Assembly (NCBI GenBank): GCA_045122895.1
Contig: JBGVIE010000026.1
Location: 1-27,463, forward strand
Direction of reading: 5' to 3'
Length of the DNA: 27,463 nt
Origin: RGIG1934 sp045122895
GTDB taxonomy: Bacteria; Bacillota; Clostridia; Lachnospirales; Lachnospiraceae
Positions 1 to 8,290 of this stretch are shown one piece after another (position 1 is the first letter of the stretch; each line of letters starts with the position of its first letter). Under the pieces are notes generated by a model, which ran no database searches, was not told where the DNA came from, and saw nothing but the letters and a program-made list of their open reading frames with translations. The translations under genes and the position numbers were made by a program.

Positions 1-1
1 T

Positions 2-655
2 ATGACTATGCTTGCAGGTGGAAGAGTTAGTGTTAATACTAATTCATTTCAAAATGATTTGTCGACAGTTGCGTCAAAGGATGATGCACTAACTGCACTG
101 ATTCATCTGGGCTATCTTGCATATGATGCAGACAGAAAAAATGCGTATATTCCAAACTACGAAGTTGCAACTGCATTTGAGGCAGCCCTGCAGGTTGGAG
201 AGTGGAAGGATATAGCTAAGACTATATCAAGATGTGATGAATTACTTATGGCAACTATTGATGGAAATGCAGAAAAGGTGGCGGAGATAATAGAGCTTGC
301 CCATGATACTTACACATCAGTCCTTAAATACAATGATGAGAATTCTTTAAGCTGTGTTCTTACAATGGCATACTTTACAGCACCGGCATATTACAATATT
401 GTTCGTGAGATGCCGGCAGGAAAAGGATTTGCAGACTTTGTGTTTATCCCAAGAGCCAATGCGGGCTGGAGACCTGCCATAGTGGTGGAACTTAAATATA
501 AAAAGTCAGCTGATACAGCGATTAAGCAGATTAAAGAGAAGAGATATCAGGGAGCTTTGACCGGTTACAGTGATAAGATTCTTTTAGTTGGAATTAGCTA
601 CGAGGCAGATGGTAGTGACAAGAAGCATACCTGTGTTATAGAGGAATGGAGATAG
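2..655 (+). CDS. AAA-ATPase-like / PD-(D/E)XK nuclease-family protein, C-terminal part
   Basis: The reading frame is open from the first bases of the window, so this is probably the 3' portion of a longer gene and the ATG at base 2 need not be its real start. The visible 217 residues match the C-terminal half of the 'AAA-ATPase-like plus PD-(D/E)XK' proteins common in Lachnospiraceae and Bacteroidetes. The nuclease-fold motif is an Asp near residue 145 (in GFADFVFIPR), then Glu163-Leu-Lys165 in VVELKYKK, followed by an Ile/Lys-rich helix and GALTGYSDKILLVGISY. Full-length members usually carry an N-terminal ATPase domain, which is not in the window. Their function is unknown; a role as selfish or defence-like elements has been suggested for the family. 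The stop lies 5 bases before the next gene's chosen start, so the two could be co-transcribed. Confidence 0.75.
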   Translation: MTMLAGGRVSVNTNSFQNDLSTVASKDDALTALIHLGYLAYDADRKNAYIPNYEVATAFEAALQVGEWKDIAKTISRCDELLMATIDGNAEKVAEIIELAHDTYTSVLKYNDENSLSCVLTMAYFTAPAYYNIVREMPAGKGFADFVFIPRANAGWRPAIVVELKYKKSADTAIKQIKEKRYQGALTGYSDKILLVGISYEADGSDKKHTCVIEEWR

Positions 656-660
656 AAGAT

Positions 661-1446
661 ATGAAATGCAACTATCATACCCACAATGAAATGTGTGGTC
701 ACGCCGGTGGAACAATAGAGGATTACGTGAAGTGTGCAGTAGCGAACCAGATGGAGGAAATTGGTATGTCAGACCATATACCTTATCCGGGGGATGTGTT
801 TGGGATGCGAATGCCTTATTCGAGACTGGAAGAATATATAAACCAGACACTAAAGTTAAAAGAAAAATATCGGGGACAGATTAAGGTCCTTTTGGGCATG
901 GAGGCAGAGTACCTTACAAATTATGACGATTATTACAAGCAATTGTTGGAGCAAAAAGGTGTGGAATATCTGATTCTTGGTCAACATTTTTATGTTAGTG
1001 AAGATGGGGCTATGTCAAATGTATATAGCGATATGCATAGCACTGTAGACTGTATATCATATGTCAAGAACTGTATTGATGCAATGAATACCGGATATTT
1101 TGCCTATATTGCTCATCCGGATTTGATGTTTATCAATGACTTTCAGGTGGATGATTCGGTTAAAATGGCCATAGATATGCTGTTGAATGAAGCTGTTAAG
1201 CGCGACTATATTTTGGAACTGAACGCAAATGGATTTCGACGTGGAAAATCCAGATTTTTATCGGGGGAAAGATATCCGTATCCGGCAGATTTTTTCTGGG
1301 AGGAGGTCGCCAAAAGTGGGGTGCGTACAATCATCGGTGCTGATTGTCATTCGGTGGATGCACTTTGTGATGAGGCGATAGTACAAGGGGAGAATATGGC
1401 TAGAGAGCTTTCGTTGAATCTTGTTGAAAAATTGGAAATTGCCTGA
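661..1446 (+). CDS. hisJ: PHP-domain phosphoesterase, histidinol-phosphatase (HisJ) family
   Basis: A 261-residue PHP-superfamily protein. HisJ-type enzymes remove phosphate from L-histidinol phosphate, the penultimate step of histidine synthesis, using a cluster of bound metal ions. Metal-ligand motifs are visible in order: YHTHNEMCGH at the extreme N-terminus (the HxH motif), SDHIPYP, a Glu in GMEAEYL, GQHFYV, AHPDL and the C-terminal GADCHS. The start at 661 is preferred over the in-frame ATG at 646: 661 has GGAG about 9 bases upstream, whereas 646 sits directly against AGAGGA, and MKCNYHTH is the usual family start. No other his genes are visible, so histidinol phosphate as substrate is inferred from family membership; another small phosphate ester is possible. 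Confidence 0.82.
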   Translation: MKCNYHTHNEMCGHAGGTIEDYVKCAVANQMEEIGMSDHIPYPGDVFGMRMPYSRLEEYINQTLKLKEKYRGQIKVLLGMEAEYLTNYDDYYKQLLEQKGVEYLILGQHFYVSEDGAMSNVYSDMHSTVDCISYVKNCIDAMNTGYFAYIAHPDLMFINDFQVDDSVKMAIDMLLNEAVKRDYILELNANGFRRGKSRFLSGERYPYPADFFWEEVAKSGVRTIIGADCHSVDALCDEAIVQGENMARELSLNLVEKLEIA

Positions 1447-1518
1447 AAAGAGTTGATTTTTGTAACTATTTTTATGATGATTAATAACCTACTATTACCT
1501 TTATTTCTGAAATTTACA

Positions 1519-2017
1519 GTTATATAGCTTTATTTGCTTACAAGGCTCTCAAACATATCTGATGCATCATAAAATAATTGATCAGTTTTATACCTTTATT
1601 TACTTACAAGGCTCTCAAACTATGTGTCGCCTTTTCCTTGCACTGTAGTAGTTTTATACCTTTATTTACTTACAAGGCTCTCAAACTTCTACAGTTGTTC
1701 TTTCCTGTGCCATACTTGTTTTATACCTTTATTTACTTACAAGGCTCTCAAACATCTGACGTAGCTAATGGTAATTATGAGATGTTTTATACCTTTATTT
1801 ACTTACAAGGCTCTCAAACGACAAGGTTTAAAATGTTAGAGGAATGCCTGTTTTATACCTTTATTTACTTACAAGGCTCTCAAACATATCTGTATTATCG
1901 TGACGGCGAGACAATGTTTTATACCTTTATTTACTTACAAGGCTCTCAAACTTCAACTGTATTACAATTTCCAAAAAGTCCGTTTTATACCTTTATATAC
2001 TTACAAGGCTCTCAAAC
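1519..2017 (-). CRISPR. Type II-A CRISPR array, 8 repeats and 7 spacers
   Basis: Repeats of 36 bp lie at 1519-1554, 1585-1620, 1651-1686, 1718-1753, 1784-1819, 1850-1885, 1916-1951 and 1982-2017. Spacers are 30 bp, except the third (1687-1717), which is 31 bp. Read on the minus strand, the repeat begins GTTTGAGAGCC and ends GTATAAAAC, the form expected of a type II crRNA. Transcription is inferred to run on the minus strand, the same direction as the cas genes. Three things support this: csn2 and an AT-rich leader lie at the 2018-2130 end, the repeat at 1519 is degenerate (three mismatches) as expected of the oldest, distal repeat, and the tracrRNA anti-repeat pairs with the minus-strand transcript. 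The leader-proximal repeat (1982-2017) carries one substitution. No spacer matches anything I could see in the window. Confidence 0.97.
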
Positions 2018-2130
2018 CTCAAATTTATTATGAGGTCATCACCGAGCCTATACATATTGGCATATGTGTAAGCATTGTGCGAAATAATTCTATAACACAA
2101 AATAGTACAAAACAGTGTTTGTTAATTCAA
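2018..2130 (-). promoter_or_regulatory. CRISPR leader with promoter and leader-anchoring motif
   Basis: On the minus strand a -35 TTGAAT (2130-2125) and a -10 TACTAT (2107-2102) are separated by 17 bp, overlapping the end of csn2. Transcription would start near 2095, about 77 nt before the first repeat. The last seven leader bases before the repeat (2024-2018, minus strand) read ATTTGAG. This is the leader-anchoring motif known to be needed for Cas1-Cas2 integration in several type II-A systems such as Streptococcus thermophilus CRISPR1. The promoter is inferred from sequence match only. Confidence 0.7.
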
Positions 2131-2801
2131 AATGTTATAATACAATTGTCTTTGTCGATAACATATACTTTTTCACAATCGTATTTATCACCACACATAT
2201 TGAATTCAATTAGTATTAAGTGTATTTTACTATATTTAGCAAGTTTGTACAACTCTGATATTTGCTCTGAGGTCAGATAATGCTTTATATTTACTGTTAT
2301 AAATATATTGGTTCTGCACACATCGGCAATTAGCTTAATGTAATTAAATATTTTTTCGCATATACTGTCGCATTCTTCGCATAGTTCTACACCATAAGCT
2401 TTTAGAAGCTCTAATATATTCCATTCTTCATTGTATTTTACGGGATAGGATACTCTTTCCAGTAGATTCTCCAGATAACTGCAAATATGGGAATGGAGTT
2501 CTAAACCTTGAGAAAAAGAGAAATCCTGAGCAATTGTTTTTATATCCTGATATAGTTTCGTTTTAGCTTTTTTGTTGTTCAATTCTAATGAAAAAGGTTC
2601 TAATATCAAATCAGCTTTTTTGCTTATTTCGTAATTCTTTTCATTTTCTACAAGTAGCCAGTTACCTTCTTTTCCCATAATCTGGGAATACAATTCTTCG
2701 ATAATAGATAATCTTAACGAAACATCCTCTATCACAATAACAGATACTATATTCTCTTTCAATTGTATCTCAAGACCAAGCTCTCTTTCTACCAGTTTCA
2801 T
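2127..2801 (-). CDS. csn2: Csn2, type II-A adaptation protein
   Basis: Csn2 forms a tetrameric ring on double-stranded DNA ends and is needed with Cas1, Cas2 and Cas9 for acquiring new spacers in type II-A systems. The gene is last in the cas operon, 28 bp after cas2, and abuts the leader. The product (about 224 residues) has the family pattern: a short N-terminal strand segment (MKLVERELGLEIQL), VIVIEDVSLRLSIIEELY, a helical middle and a C-terminal ILELLKAYGVEL...IFNYIKLIADV...NIFITVNIKHYLTSEQI series resembling the S. pyogenes protein. An ATG 12 bases upstream (2813) is in frame, but it overlaps the GGAG that sits 6 bases before the ATG at 2801, so 2801 is the better start. Its presence defines the subtype as II-A. 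Confidence 0.92.
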   Translation of the reverse strand: MKLVERELGLEIQLKENIVSVIVIEDVSLRLSIIEELYSQIMGKEGNWLLVENEKNYEISKKADLILEPFSLELNNKKAKTKLYQDIKTIAQDFSFSQGLELHSHICSYLENLLERVSYPVKYNEEWNILELLKAYGVELCEECDSICEKIFNYIKLIADVCRTNIFITVNIKHYLTSEQISELYKLAKYSKIHLILIEFNMCGDKYDCEKVYVIDKDNCIITF

Positions 2802-2829
2802 AACAATCTCCATTTTATTTTAGTGTATT

Positions 2830-3150
2830 TTACAATATTACCAGTCTGTCATCTGTAGATAATACATCTGATTGTCCTTCGCCAACTATATACTCCATTT
2901 TTGCATACTGTTTTTCAGTTACTTTAAGTAGTTGTACAAGTCCTGTTTCGGGCTTGTTTTTTTTGACATTTTCTATTACAGCATCAGCCAGAGTTGAGTT
3001 GGGAGACAGCTTGCAATACACAGACTCCTGCATCATAAGAAATCCCGACTTTATCAGATATTTTCTAAATCGCGCATATTCTTTTCTGTCTGATGCAGTA
3101 GTTACAGGTAAATCAAACATCACAAGTATTCTCATAAATCTATAACTCAT
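2830..3150 (-). CDS. cas2: Cas2, CRISPR adaptation protein
   Basis: A small ferredoxin-fold protein that bridges two Cas1 dimers to form the spacer integrase. At 106 residues the length is normal. The start MSYRFMRILVMFDLP closely resembles S. pyogenes Cas2 and includes the Asp of the first strand (MFDLP). The middle (FRKYLIKSGFLMMQESVY) and the TEKQYAKMEYIVGE segment also match type II Cas2. Its ATG overlaps the cas1 stop in an ATGA, with AGGAAAAGGA just upstream, which indicates translational coupling. The later Met6 has no ribosome binding site, so the first ATG is used. Confidence 0.95.
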   Translation of the reverse strand: MSYRFMRILVMFDLPVTTASDRKEYARFRKYLIKSGFLMMQESVYCKLSPNSTLADAVIENVKKNKPETGLVQLLKVTEKQYAKMEYIVGEGQSDVLSTDDRLVIL

Positions 3151-4031
3151 TCCTTTTCCTCTTGAATTGAATAGAATTTTATCATAGCAACATCTTTATC
3201 ACATAGTGCATCAAAAATACTTTTACAGTATATTTTTATTGCATTATTTACATACTCCGACCTGTCGCTAATTCGAACAGATTGATTTAGTATATTGACT
3301 AATAGCATTTTCTCGTCTTTTTCAAAAGTCTGGAGTTGCATATCGTATACTGTCTTGTCCACAATCGGTCTGAAGGGCTCCATCAAATCTGAAGCCAGAT
3401 TGAACTGATTAAACATATTGTCATGAAATAATCCTATCTGTGTAATATATCCATTAGCTACTATTTCCCTTGTAAAGGAAGATAAAATAATACTGTAACC
3501 ATAATTAAGGGCAGCGTTGATGTTACTGTCTGATGTTCTTGTAAAATCTTTTCCAAATAATGCATTAAAGTAAACTTTCGCAGCATGTCCTTCTCTATTT
3601 GTAGAATCTCCATATTGAAGTTGGGCTATATAACTTTGGAGTAATGAAGCTTCCTCGTATTTGTGTACTCTTTCTAATAGCTCTTTTTGTTTTCGGATTT
3701 TTTCAGCTACGATTTCTGTCCATACAATGGCTTTTATATCATCATTCCAGGCCATTTGATTTCGTATTTTGGCACTGGTATCATGCGAACCGTAATAGGG
3801 CACAAGTTCTGATGAAGGATTTCTTTTTTCATCACAAAATACTACTTTTATTTTATTTTTAATAAACTCGCTCATCAAAGTACCGGTTATAGAGACCGCT
3901 GTAGTCTCTATAATAACTGTACTTATCTCGTTTAAAAATATTTTAGTCGTCTCCGCCTGCCTGACTACCATATAGCCCATATGATAATCAAGCTTAGCAC
4001 TTTTTGAGACCACTATTGTGCGCCAACTCAT
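3147..4031 (-). CDS. cas1: Cas1, CRISPR spacer integrase
   Basis: The catalytic subunit of the adaptation complex, inserting protospacers at the leader-repeat junction. At 294 residues it is typical for type II (about 290). The N-terminal beta domain starts MSWRTIVVSKSAKLDY. The metal-binding catalytic triad is visible as Glu147 (in NREGHAAKVYF), His203 (in GLFHDN) and Glu218 (in DLMEPFRP), so the enzyme should be active. The NAALNYGYSIL motif is also present. The start codon overlaps the cas9 stop as ATGA, with AAAGG immediately before it, and the stop overlaps the cas2 start in the same way, so cas9-cas1-cas2 is one tightly coupled operon. Confidence 0.97.
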   Translation of the reverse strand: MSWRTIVVSKSAKLDYHMGYMVVRQAETTKIFLNEISTVIIETTAVSITGTLMSEFIKNKIKVVFCDEKRNPSSELVPYYGSHDTSAKIRNQMAWNDDIKAIVWTEIVAEKIRKQKELLERVHKYEEASLLQSYIAQLQYGDSTNREGHAAKVYFNALFGKDFTRTSDSNINAALNYGYSIILSSFTREIVANGYITQIGLFHDNMFNQFNLASDLMEPFRPIVDKTVYDMQLQTFEKDEKMLLVNILNQSVRISDRSEYVNNAIKIYCKSIFDALCDKDVAMIKFYSIQEEKE

Positions 4032-7000
4032 ACCTTTAACAGGTCAATTCTTCTTTCGTACATACCTGTTATTGATTGGTGGATTAGAATACACTCATCG
4101 CACTCTGATATTTTTTTATTTATCTTTATCATACCAGCATATTCACTACCTTTTAAATCTTTTAGAATAATGCTTTGTGTAGTTGAATTAATCCAGCAAA
4201 TAATCTGGTTTAGCACAAAACACTGCTTCTCAATATCCAAAGAATCGAATATTTCTTCTTTTCCTTCAAGTACTTTATGTATATTCCATCTGTTATTATT
4301 GTATGGTTTACTGTTAAGTTTTAATGATAAAGTCTTAAATAGTAAATTATTTTTCTCTCTTGTGATAATTATATTTCCGTTTTTGTCAGTCTCTTCGTAA
4401 TTGGCTTTTTCCATTGCTTTTATTAATTTGCGCAAATACTCCTCATCAGTAGTAGAGAGATAAAGAGGGACACAATTATTCAAATAAATAGAGTTTCCTG
4501 TTTTTCCGCCAATATAGTAATAGAACCCATCTATCTTAACCTTTGATTTTTGCGGGATAAATGGAACACATACTCTTATGTCAGTTACCGCTTTACCCTT
4601 ATATTCTTTTGAAAGTGCATCGAATATATAGTCAGTTATCTTTTCTTTTGTCAGGGTACCGCTTCTTCCTAAATACACTGGTAAAGCTTCCAGACTTCTT
4701 ACAGTCTTGCCTTTTGCAGTATATTCTATTAATGTATATCCTGAATTTGCAATTGATGTGATTCCCCCATATTTTGTAACATCCAAAGCTTTGACATCTG
4801 TAGATTTAACAGGCATATAGGCATTAGGATTACCTTTGGCTACATCTTTTCCCCATACAGTTGCTTTATTTGACAAGGCACCGTGGTTTTCTTCTGTTTT
4901 TCTGGTTATTGTCACAGTATTTCTTTTGATTACGTCAAGCACATGTTGCTTCGACACTCCATTGTCAGCTATCCAGGCATTTTCACCATTTCTACTCACA
5001 TTGTAGTCAAATATTTTATCCATATTATACTTAAAGAAATCGTTTTTTGGATTCTTTGATCCAGCTTTTATAAAGTTGATAGGCGAATTCGTAAATTTTG
5101 TATTGTATGTATTTCCTACAACGATATTTAAGTAAGCATCTTTTGCGTGATGAGTATCATTGAGGGCACGTACCTTATTTATGTCAAATTTTTTTCTAAA
5201 ATCACTTACGATACTGGCTTTTACGAACACAACCTGTGTATTGGGGAATGCCTGTTGTAACACTTGTGTTATTGCTTTAGTTCCCTGGGCAGTTTCAACA
5301 ATCTGTCGGTTAATAAATGCAGCCTTTTCCTCATCAGAAAATGCTTCTGTTCGAGTAAGTCTGTTATATTTTTCCTTTGTTATAAAGCCACGCTCACTTA
5401 ATGCTTTCCAAAATCCTGCCATATTACTTTGAATATCTTTTTCTAACGGGAAAGTGTCACTTTTGTGATTGTTTATCTGTTTTTTTACCAGTACAAGGTT
5501 ATTTTCAATGCTGTCATCCTTTATAAAATGTCTTGGATATATGTGGTCTATATCGTATAGGTTATTATTCATAAGGTCTCTTAGTTCTATAGTCTCACCA
5601 CTATACATACATTTTCCTTGTTGTAAATAGTATAAGTATAACTTTTTTATTCTAAAGTCAGCTTCATTTTTTGCATCAATCTCTTTTAACTTAAGTTCAG
5701 CCCAGGCTTTTTGCTCACTTTTGATGGATGTATATAATTCTAGTAATTTTTTCTTTCTGGAATCTTTTCGGGTAGCATTTTTTTCATGTTGTCTTGGCAT
5801 TTCAACAAATACCTTGTCAGGTTCTTTGCCTGTCAGTTCACACACTTCTCTTAACATTTTAATAGTTTGCCATACCATTCGTTTTACCGGTGCAGATAAA
5901 TACTGTCCATCTAGATCATCTATTGTCCAGGTTGATAAAGGTTTTTCTACATTGTTTGTCATTGCATCCAGATTTTTTTTGAAATCAAACTGCTCTGACA
6001 AAAGCTCCATAAGGTTATGGTTTGTCTCCCATAGTGCTTGTATGATTGAACGTTCTCCGCATTCACAATGTCCGGAAAGCTCCAAAAATGACTTGGAGAG
6101 TCTTCCCCAACCGTTGAATTTGAATCCTGTTATACGTTTAATCTGTTCGGGAGACAGTTTTTCTGTGTACTCACTTTGTATTCTTTCTTTGAGGAACTTT
6201 TTGTCATTACCATATACAGTTCCCCAGAAAATGATTTTTTCTACCATAGCCTGATTCTCATCTGTAAATAAAGCATCACCCAATAGTGGTAGGAATTTTC
6301 CAACTGAAGTTAAAGATGAATTGAATCCGGCATCAATACCAGTAATTACAGCGTCATCTATTGAAGGTATTAGTGAGTTGTTGTATAGGTACGATTTCAA
6401 TGTCTTCAATGTAACTTTTTTTCCTGTTTTAAAAAGATTGTTGTAGATTTCCTGCTTTACAGTTACATCAGGTTTTGAACCATTTATTCTAAGATTGTTA
6501 AGCTCATTTAACACCATATATTTTTCGTAGAGAAGTGACTGTTTTGGCAATGTTCTTTCGCCTGACAGGTACGTACAATGTCTTACCATTCGACCTATGA
6601 ACTCCTCGGCAGCACCTTGTGTATCAATCTTCTGTTCAAAATTCCATGGATATACTTTTCCCTTTTCTTCTCCAGGTCTTCTTTTTGACCATACATTCTC
6701 ACCACTTGCACCGATTGGTCCCACATAATAAGGAATATGAAATTTGAAAAGTTCAACAATTCTTTGAGAAACAGTCAAATCTGATTCGTCTTTATTTAGC
6801 AAAAATGGCAGATATTTTTCGGCATTTGAAAGTATTGCCTGCATTTCACTGGTGTGTAACTGATTAGGAATGACACCATTAGATGCAGTTAACTGTTTAG
6901 GCATAAATGTCTCGTTCTCAATTTTAGACAAAATGGTTATTACGTCTTTATCATCCTGAGGAAAATTTTTAAGAGCAGATTTCACATTTTTATAGAAATC

Positions 7001-8134
7001 CTCTTGAGTTCTCCCTTTGCCTCCGTTTCGACGGATCTTCTTTCCGAATGCATTAACGCTACCGACATAAGCACTGTAATTTCCATCCTTCATGATTCTG
7101 AACATATTATTGTAGGCGTTCATATCATATTTTTTCATAACACTTTGGAGCATATCAAGATCTTTTTGATGCTCTTCGTAAAGTTCTACTCTCGATTCGG
7201 AAAGATATTTATGTCCTTTTATTATACTTGAGAGCATACCTATATCGTGAAGCTCTTTTATAATTTCTATTAATTCAAAATAATCGTCGCCTAAAATCTC
7301 TAATGCCTGGCTTTCTTTCTCTTCATAATTGTTATCTCTAAAATTTAAACTGAATTTTTTATTTTCATCATCAATTATTTCATTGCCGTATATGTTTATA
7401 AGAAGCCCGCTCATACCACAGATTAATTTCAGTATTTCGTATGCAGGTTTATCCTTTTTTTGCACACCAAGATACTCACTGACATTCTCCAAGTGCCTGC
7501 TTCTGGAAACTCCTTTTTCACCAATTAGATTTATTAATTTTTCAACGTCTATATTTTGTGGTAATTCTATGCAATACAACATAGACGATTCTACCAGAAG
7601 TTGATAAACTTCTTCGGCGCTTGAAGTTATTTTTTCCACATCAAGAGTATCATTAAGAAAGTGACCGCGGTGTTTATACATATTTGCAATAGCAAGATAA
7701 ACTAAACGCACATCATACTCTTCCTTTGTAGGATGTAGTAGTTCGTTGCGTAAATGAAATATTGTAGGATAGTCGTTATAATATTCTTTATCTGTGTATC
7801 CACTATCTGCAAATAAGGCATATGGCTGTTGAGTATCTCTATCTTCTAAGTGATATTTTGACTCATCAAGTCTTTGGAAAAAGCCAGCATCAACTTTGTT
7901 AATCTCTTCAGAAAAAAGTTCGCGTAAAACTCCAAGTCTTGCAACTTCGCGCTGTCGTCTTCTTCGTGCTATACGATTAGTTCTTCGTTCGACTGCAGTA
8001 TTTGCTTCACTAAATAATCTTGAACACCAAAAATCTTTACCTTTCACTCGGTATAGATTATAGTTTTCATCTGTAACCGCCATTCCAACGGAATTTGTTC
8101 CCATGTCAATTCCCACATACATTTTTTTGTCCAT
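4028..8134 (-). CDS. cas9: Cas9, type II-A RNA-guided endonuclease
   Basis: At 1368 residues it has the same length as S. pyogenes Cas9. It cuts double-stranded DNA at sites matching a crRNA paired with tracrRNA. In order: RuvC-I with Asp10 in YVGIDMGTNSVG; the arginine-rich bridge helix near residues 49-66; the helical recognition lobe to about 730; RuvC-II with Glu778 in VFVEMPR; the HNH domain with Asp863-His864 in DIDHIYPRHF and Asn888; RuvC-III with His996 and Asp999 in HHAKDAYLN; and a C-terminal PAM-interacting domain ending ITGMYERRIDL. All catalytic residues are present, so both strands should be cut. Aligned by eye, the S. pyogenes PAM-reading residues Arg1333 and Arg1335 fall on Ile1336 and Ile1338, so NGG recognition is not expected. 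AAAGGAG lies 7 bases before the ATG. Confidence 0.98.
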   Translation of the reverse strand: MDKKMYVGIDMGTNSVGMAVTDENYNLYRVKGKDFWCSRLFSEANTAVERRTNRIARRRRQREVARLGVLRELFSEEINKVDAGFFQRLDESKYHLEDRDTQQPYALFADSGYTDKEYYNDYPTIFHLRNELLHPTKEEYDVRLVYLAIANMYKHRGHFLNDTLDVEKITSSAEEVYQLLVESSMLYCIELPQNIDVEKLINLIGEKGVSRSRHLENVSEYLGVQKKDKPAYEILKLICGMSGLLINIYGNEIIDDENKKFSLNFRDNNYEEKESQALEILGDDYFELIEIIKELHDIGMLSSIIKGHKYLSESRVELYEEHQKDLDMLQSVMKKYDMNAYNNMFRIMKDGNYSAYVGSVNAFGKKIRRNGGKGRTQEDFYKNVKSALKNFPQDDKDVITILSKIENETFMPKQLTASNGVIPNQLHTSEMQAILSNAEKYLPFLLNKDESDLTVSQRIVELFKFHIPYYVGPIGASGENVWSKRRPGEEKGKVYPWNFEQKIDTQGAAEEFIGRMVRHCTYLSGERTLPKQSLLYEKYMVLNELNNLRINGSKPDVTVKQEIYNNLFKTGKKVTLKTLKSYLYNNSLIPSIDDAVITGIDAGFNSSLTSVGKFLPLLGDALFTDENQAMVEKIIFWGTVYGNDKKFLKERIQSEYTEKLSPEQIKRITGFKFNGWGRLSKSFLELSGHCECGERSIIQALWETNHNLMELLSEQFDFKKNLDAMTNNVEKPLSTWTIDDLDGQYLSAPVKRMVWQTIKMLREVCELTGKEPDKVFVEMPRQHEKNATRKDSRKKKLLELYTSIKSEQKAWAELKLKEIDAKNEADFRIKKLYLYYLQQGKCMYSGETIELRDLMNNNLYDIDHIYPRHFIKDDSIENNLVLVKKQINNHKSDTFPLEKDIQSNMAGFWKALSERGFITKEKYNRLTRTEAFSDEEKAAFINRQIVETAQGTKAITQVLQQAFPNTQVVFVKASIVSDFRKKFDINKVRALNDTHHAKDAYLNIVVGNTYNTKFTNSPINFIKAGSKNPKNDFFKYNMDKIFDYNVSRNGENAWIADNGVSKQHVLDVIKRNTVTITRKTEENHGALSNKATVWGKDVAKGNPNAYMPVKSTDVKALDVTKYGGITSIANSGYTLIEYTAKGKTVRSLEALPVYLGRSGTLTKEKITDYIFDALSKEYKGKAVTDIRVCVPFIPQKSKVKIDGFYYYIGGKTGNSIYLNNCVPLYLSTTDEEYLRKLIKAMEKANYEETDKNGNIIITREKNNLLFKTLSLKLNSKPYNNNRWNIHKVLEGKEEIFDSLDIEKQCFVLNQIICWINSTTQSIILKDLKGSEYAGMIKINKKISECDECILIHQSITGMYERRIDLLKV

Positions 8135-8170
8135 TCTAATCTCCTTTTTTCATACAGTTTTATTTTTCCC

Positions 8171-8226
8171 TTGCATTTATCTGTAAAGATATGTTATCAT
8201 AATAGTGCTTACAAGGTGAGTGCAAA
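8171..8226. promoter_or_regulatory. Overlapping divergent promoters for tracrRNA (+) and cas9 (-)
   Basis: On the plus strand, TTGCAT (8171-8176) and TATCAT (8195-8200) are 18 bp apart, with an extended TG at 8192-8193. This puts the tracrRNA start near 8207. On the minus strand, TTTGCA (8226-8221) and TATTAT (8204-8199) are 16 bp apart, giving a cas9 transcript with a leader of about 58 nt. The two -10 boxes overlap, so RNA polymerase could probably not occupy both at once. Assignment is by consensus match; the minus-strand promoter is the weaker call. Confidence 0.5.
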
Positions 8227-8290
8227 TAAGGTTACAACCGATATTGTTTACGCGCATTGGCGCTTTAAAAAGGCTTATAAGCCTTTTTAT
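8207..8290 (+). ncRNA. tracrRNA
   Basis: The anti-repeat CTTACAAGG (8208-8216) pairs perfectly with crRNA repeat positions 10-18. CAAAT (8223-8227) pairs with repeat positions 1-5 (GTTTG, one G-U pair), leaving the bulge typical of type II-A crRNA:tracrRNA duplexes. Downstream come AAGG, a small nexus-like hairpin GGT-TACA-ACC (8230-8239), a second hairpin GCGC-ATTG-GCGC (8252-8263) and a Rho-independent terminator with an 11-bp stem centred on CTTATAAG followed by TTTTTATTTT (8267-8292). Its location directly upstream of cas9 and divergent from it is the S. pyogenes arrangement. The predicted start lies right at the anti-repeat, so the primary transcript would be only about 84 nt. Confidence 0.88.

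Noticed and set aside
1519..2017. CRISPR array transcribed on the plus strand
   Set aside because: The leader motif, the csn2-side promoter, the degenerate repeat at the far end and anti-repeat pairing all agree on minus-strand transcription.
1578..2033. A 151-codon plus-strand frame with repeating FYTFIYLQGSQT/FIPLFTYKALK peptides, and the overlapping frame at 1900-2280
   Set aside because: It is the translation of the CRISPR repeats and spacers; the periodicity follows the array and there is no ribosome binding site.
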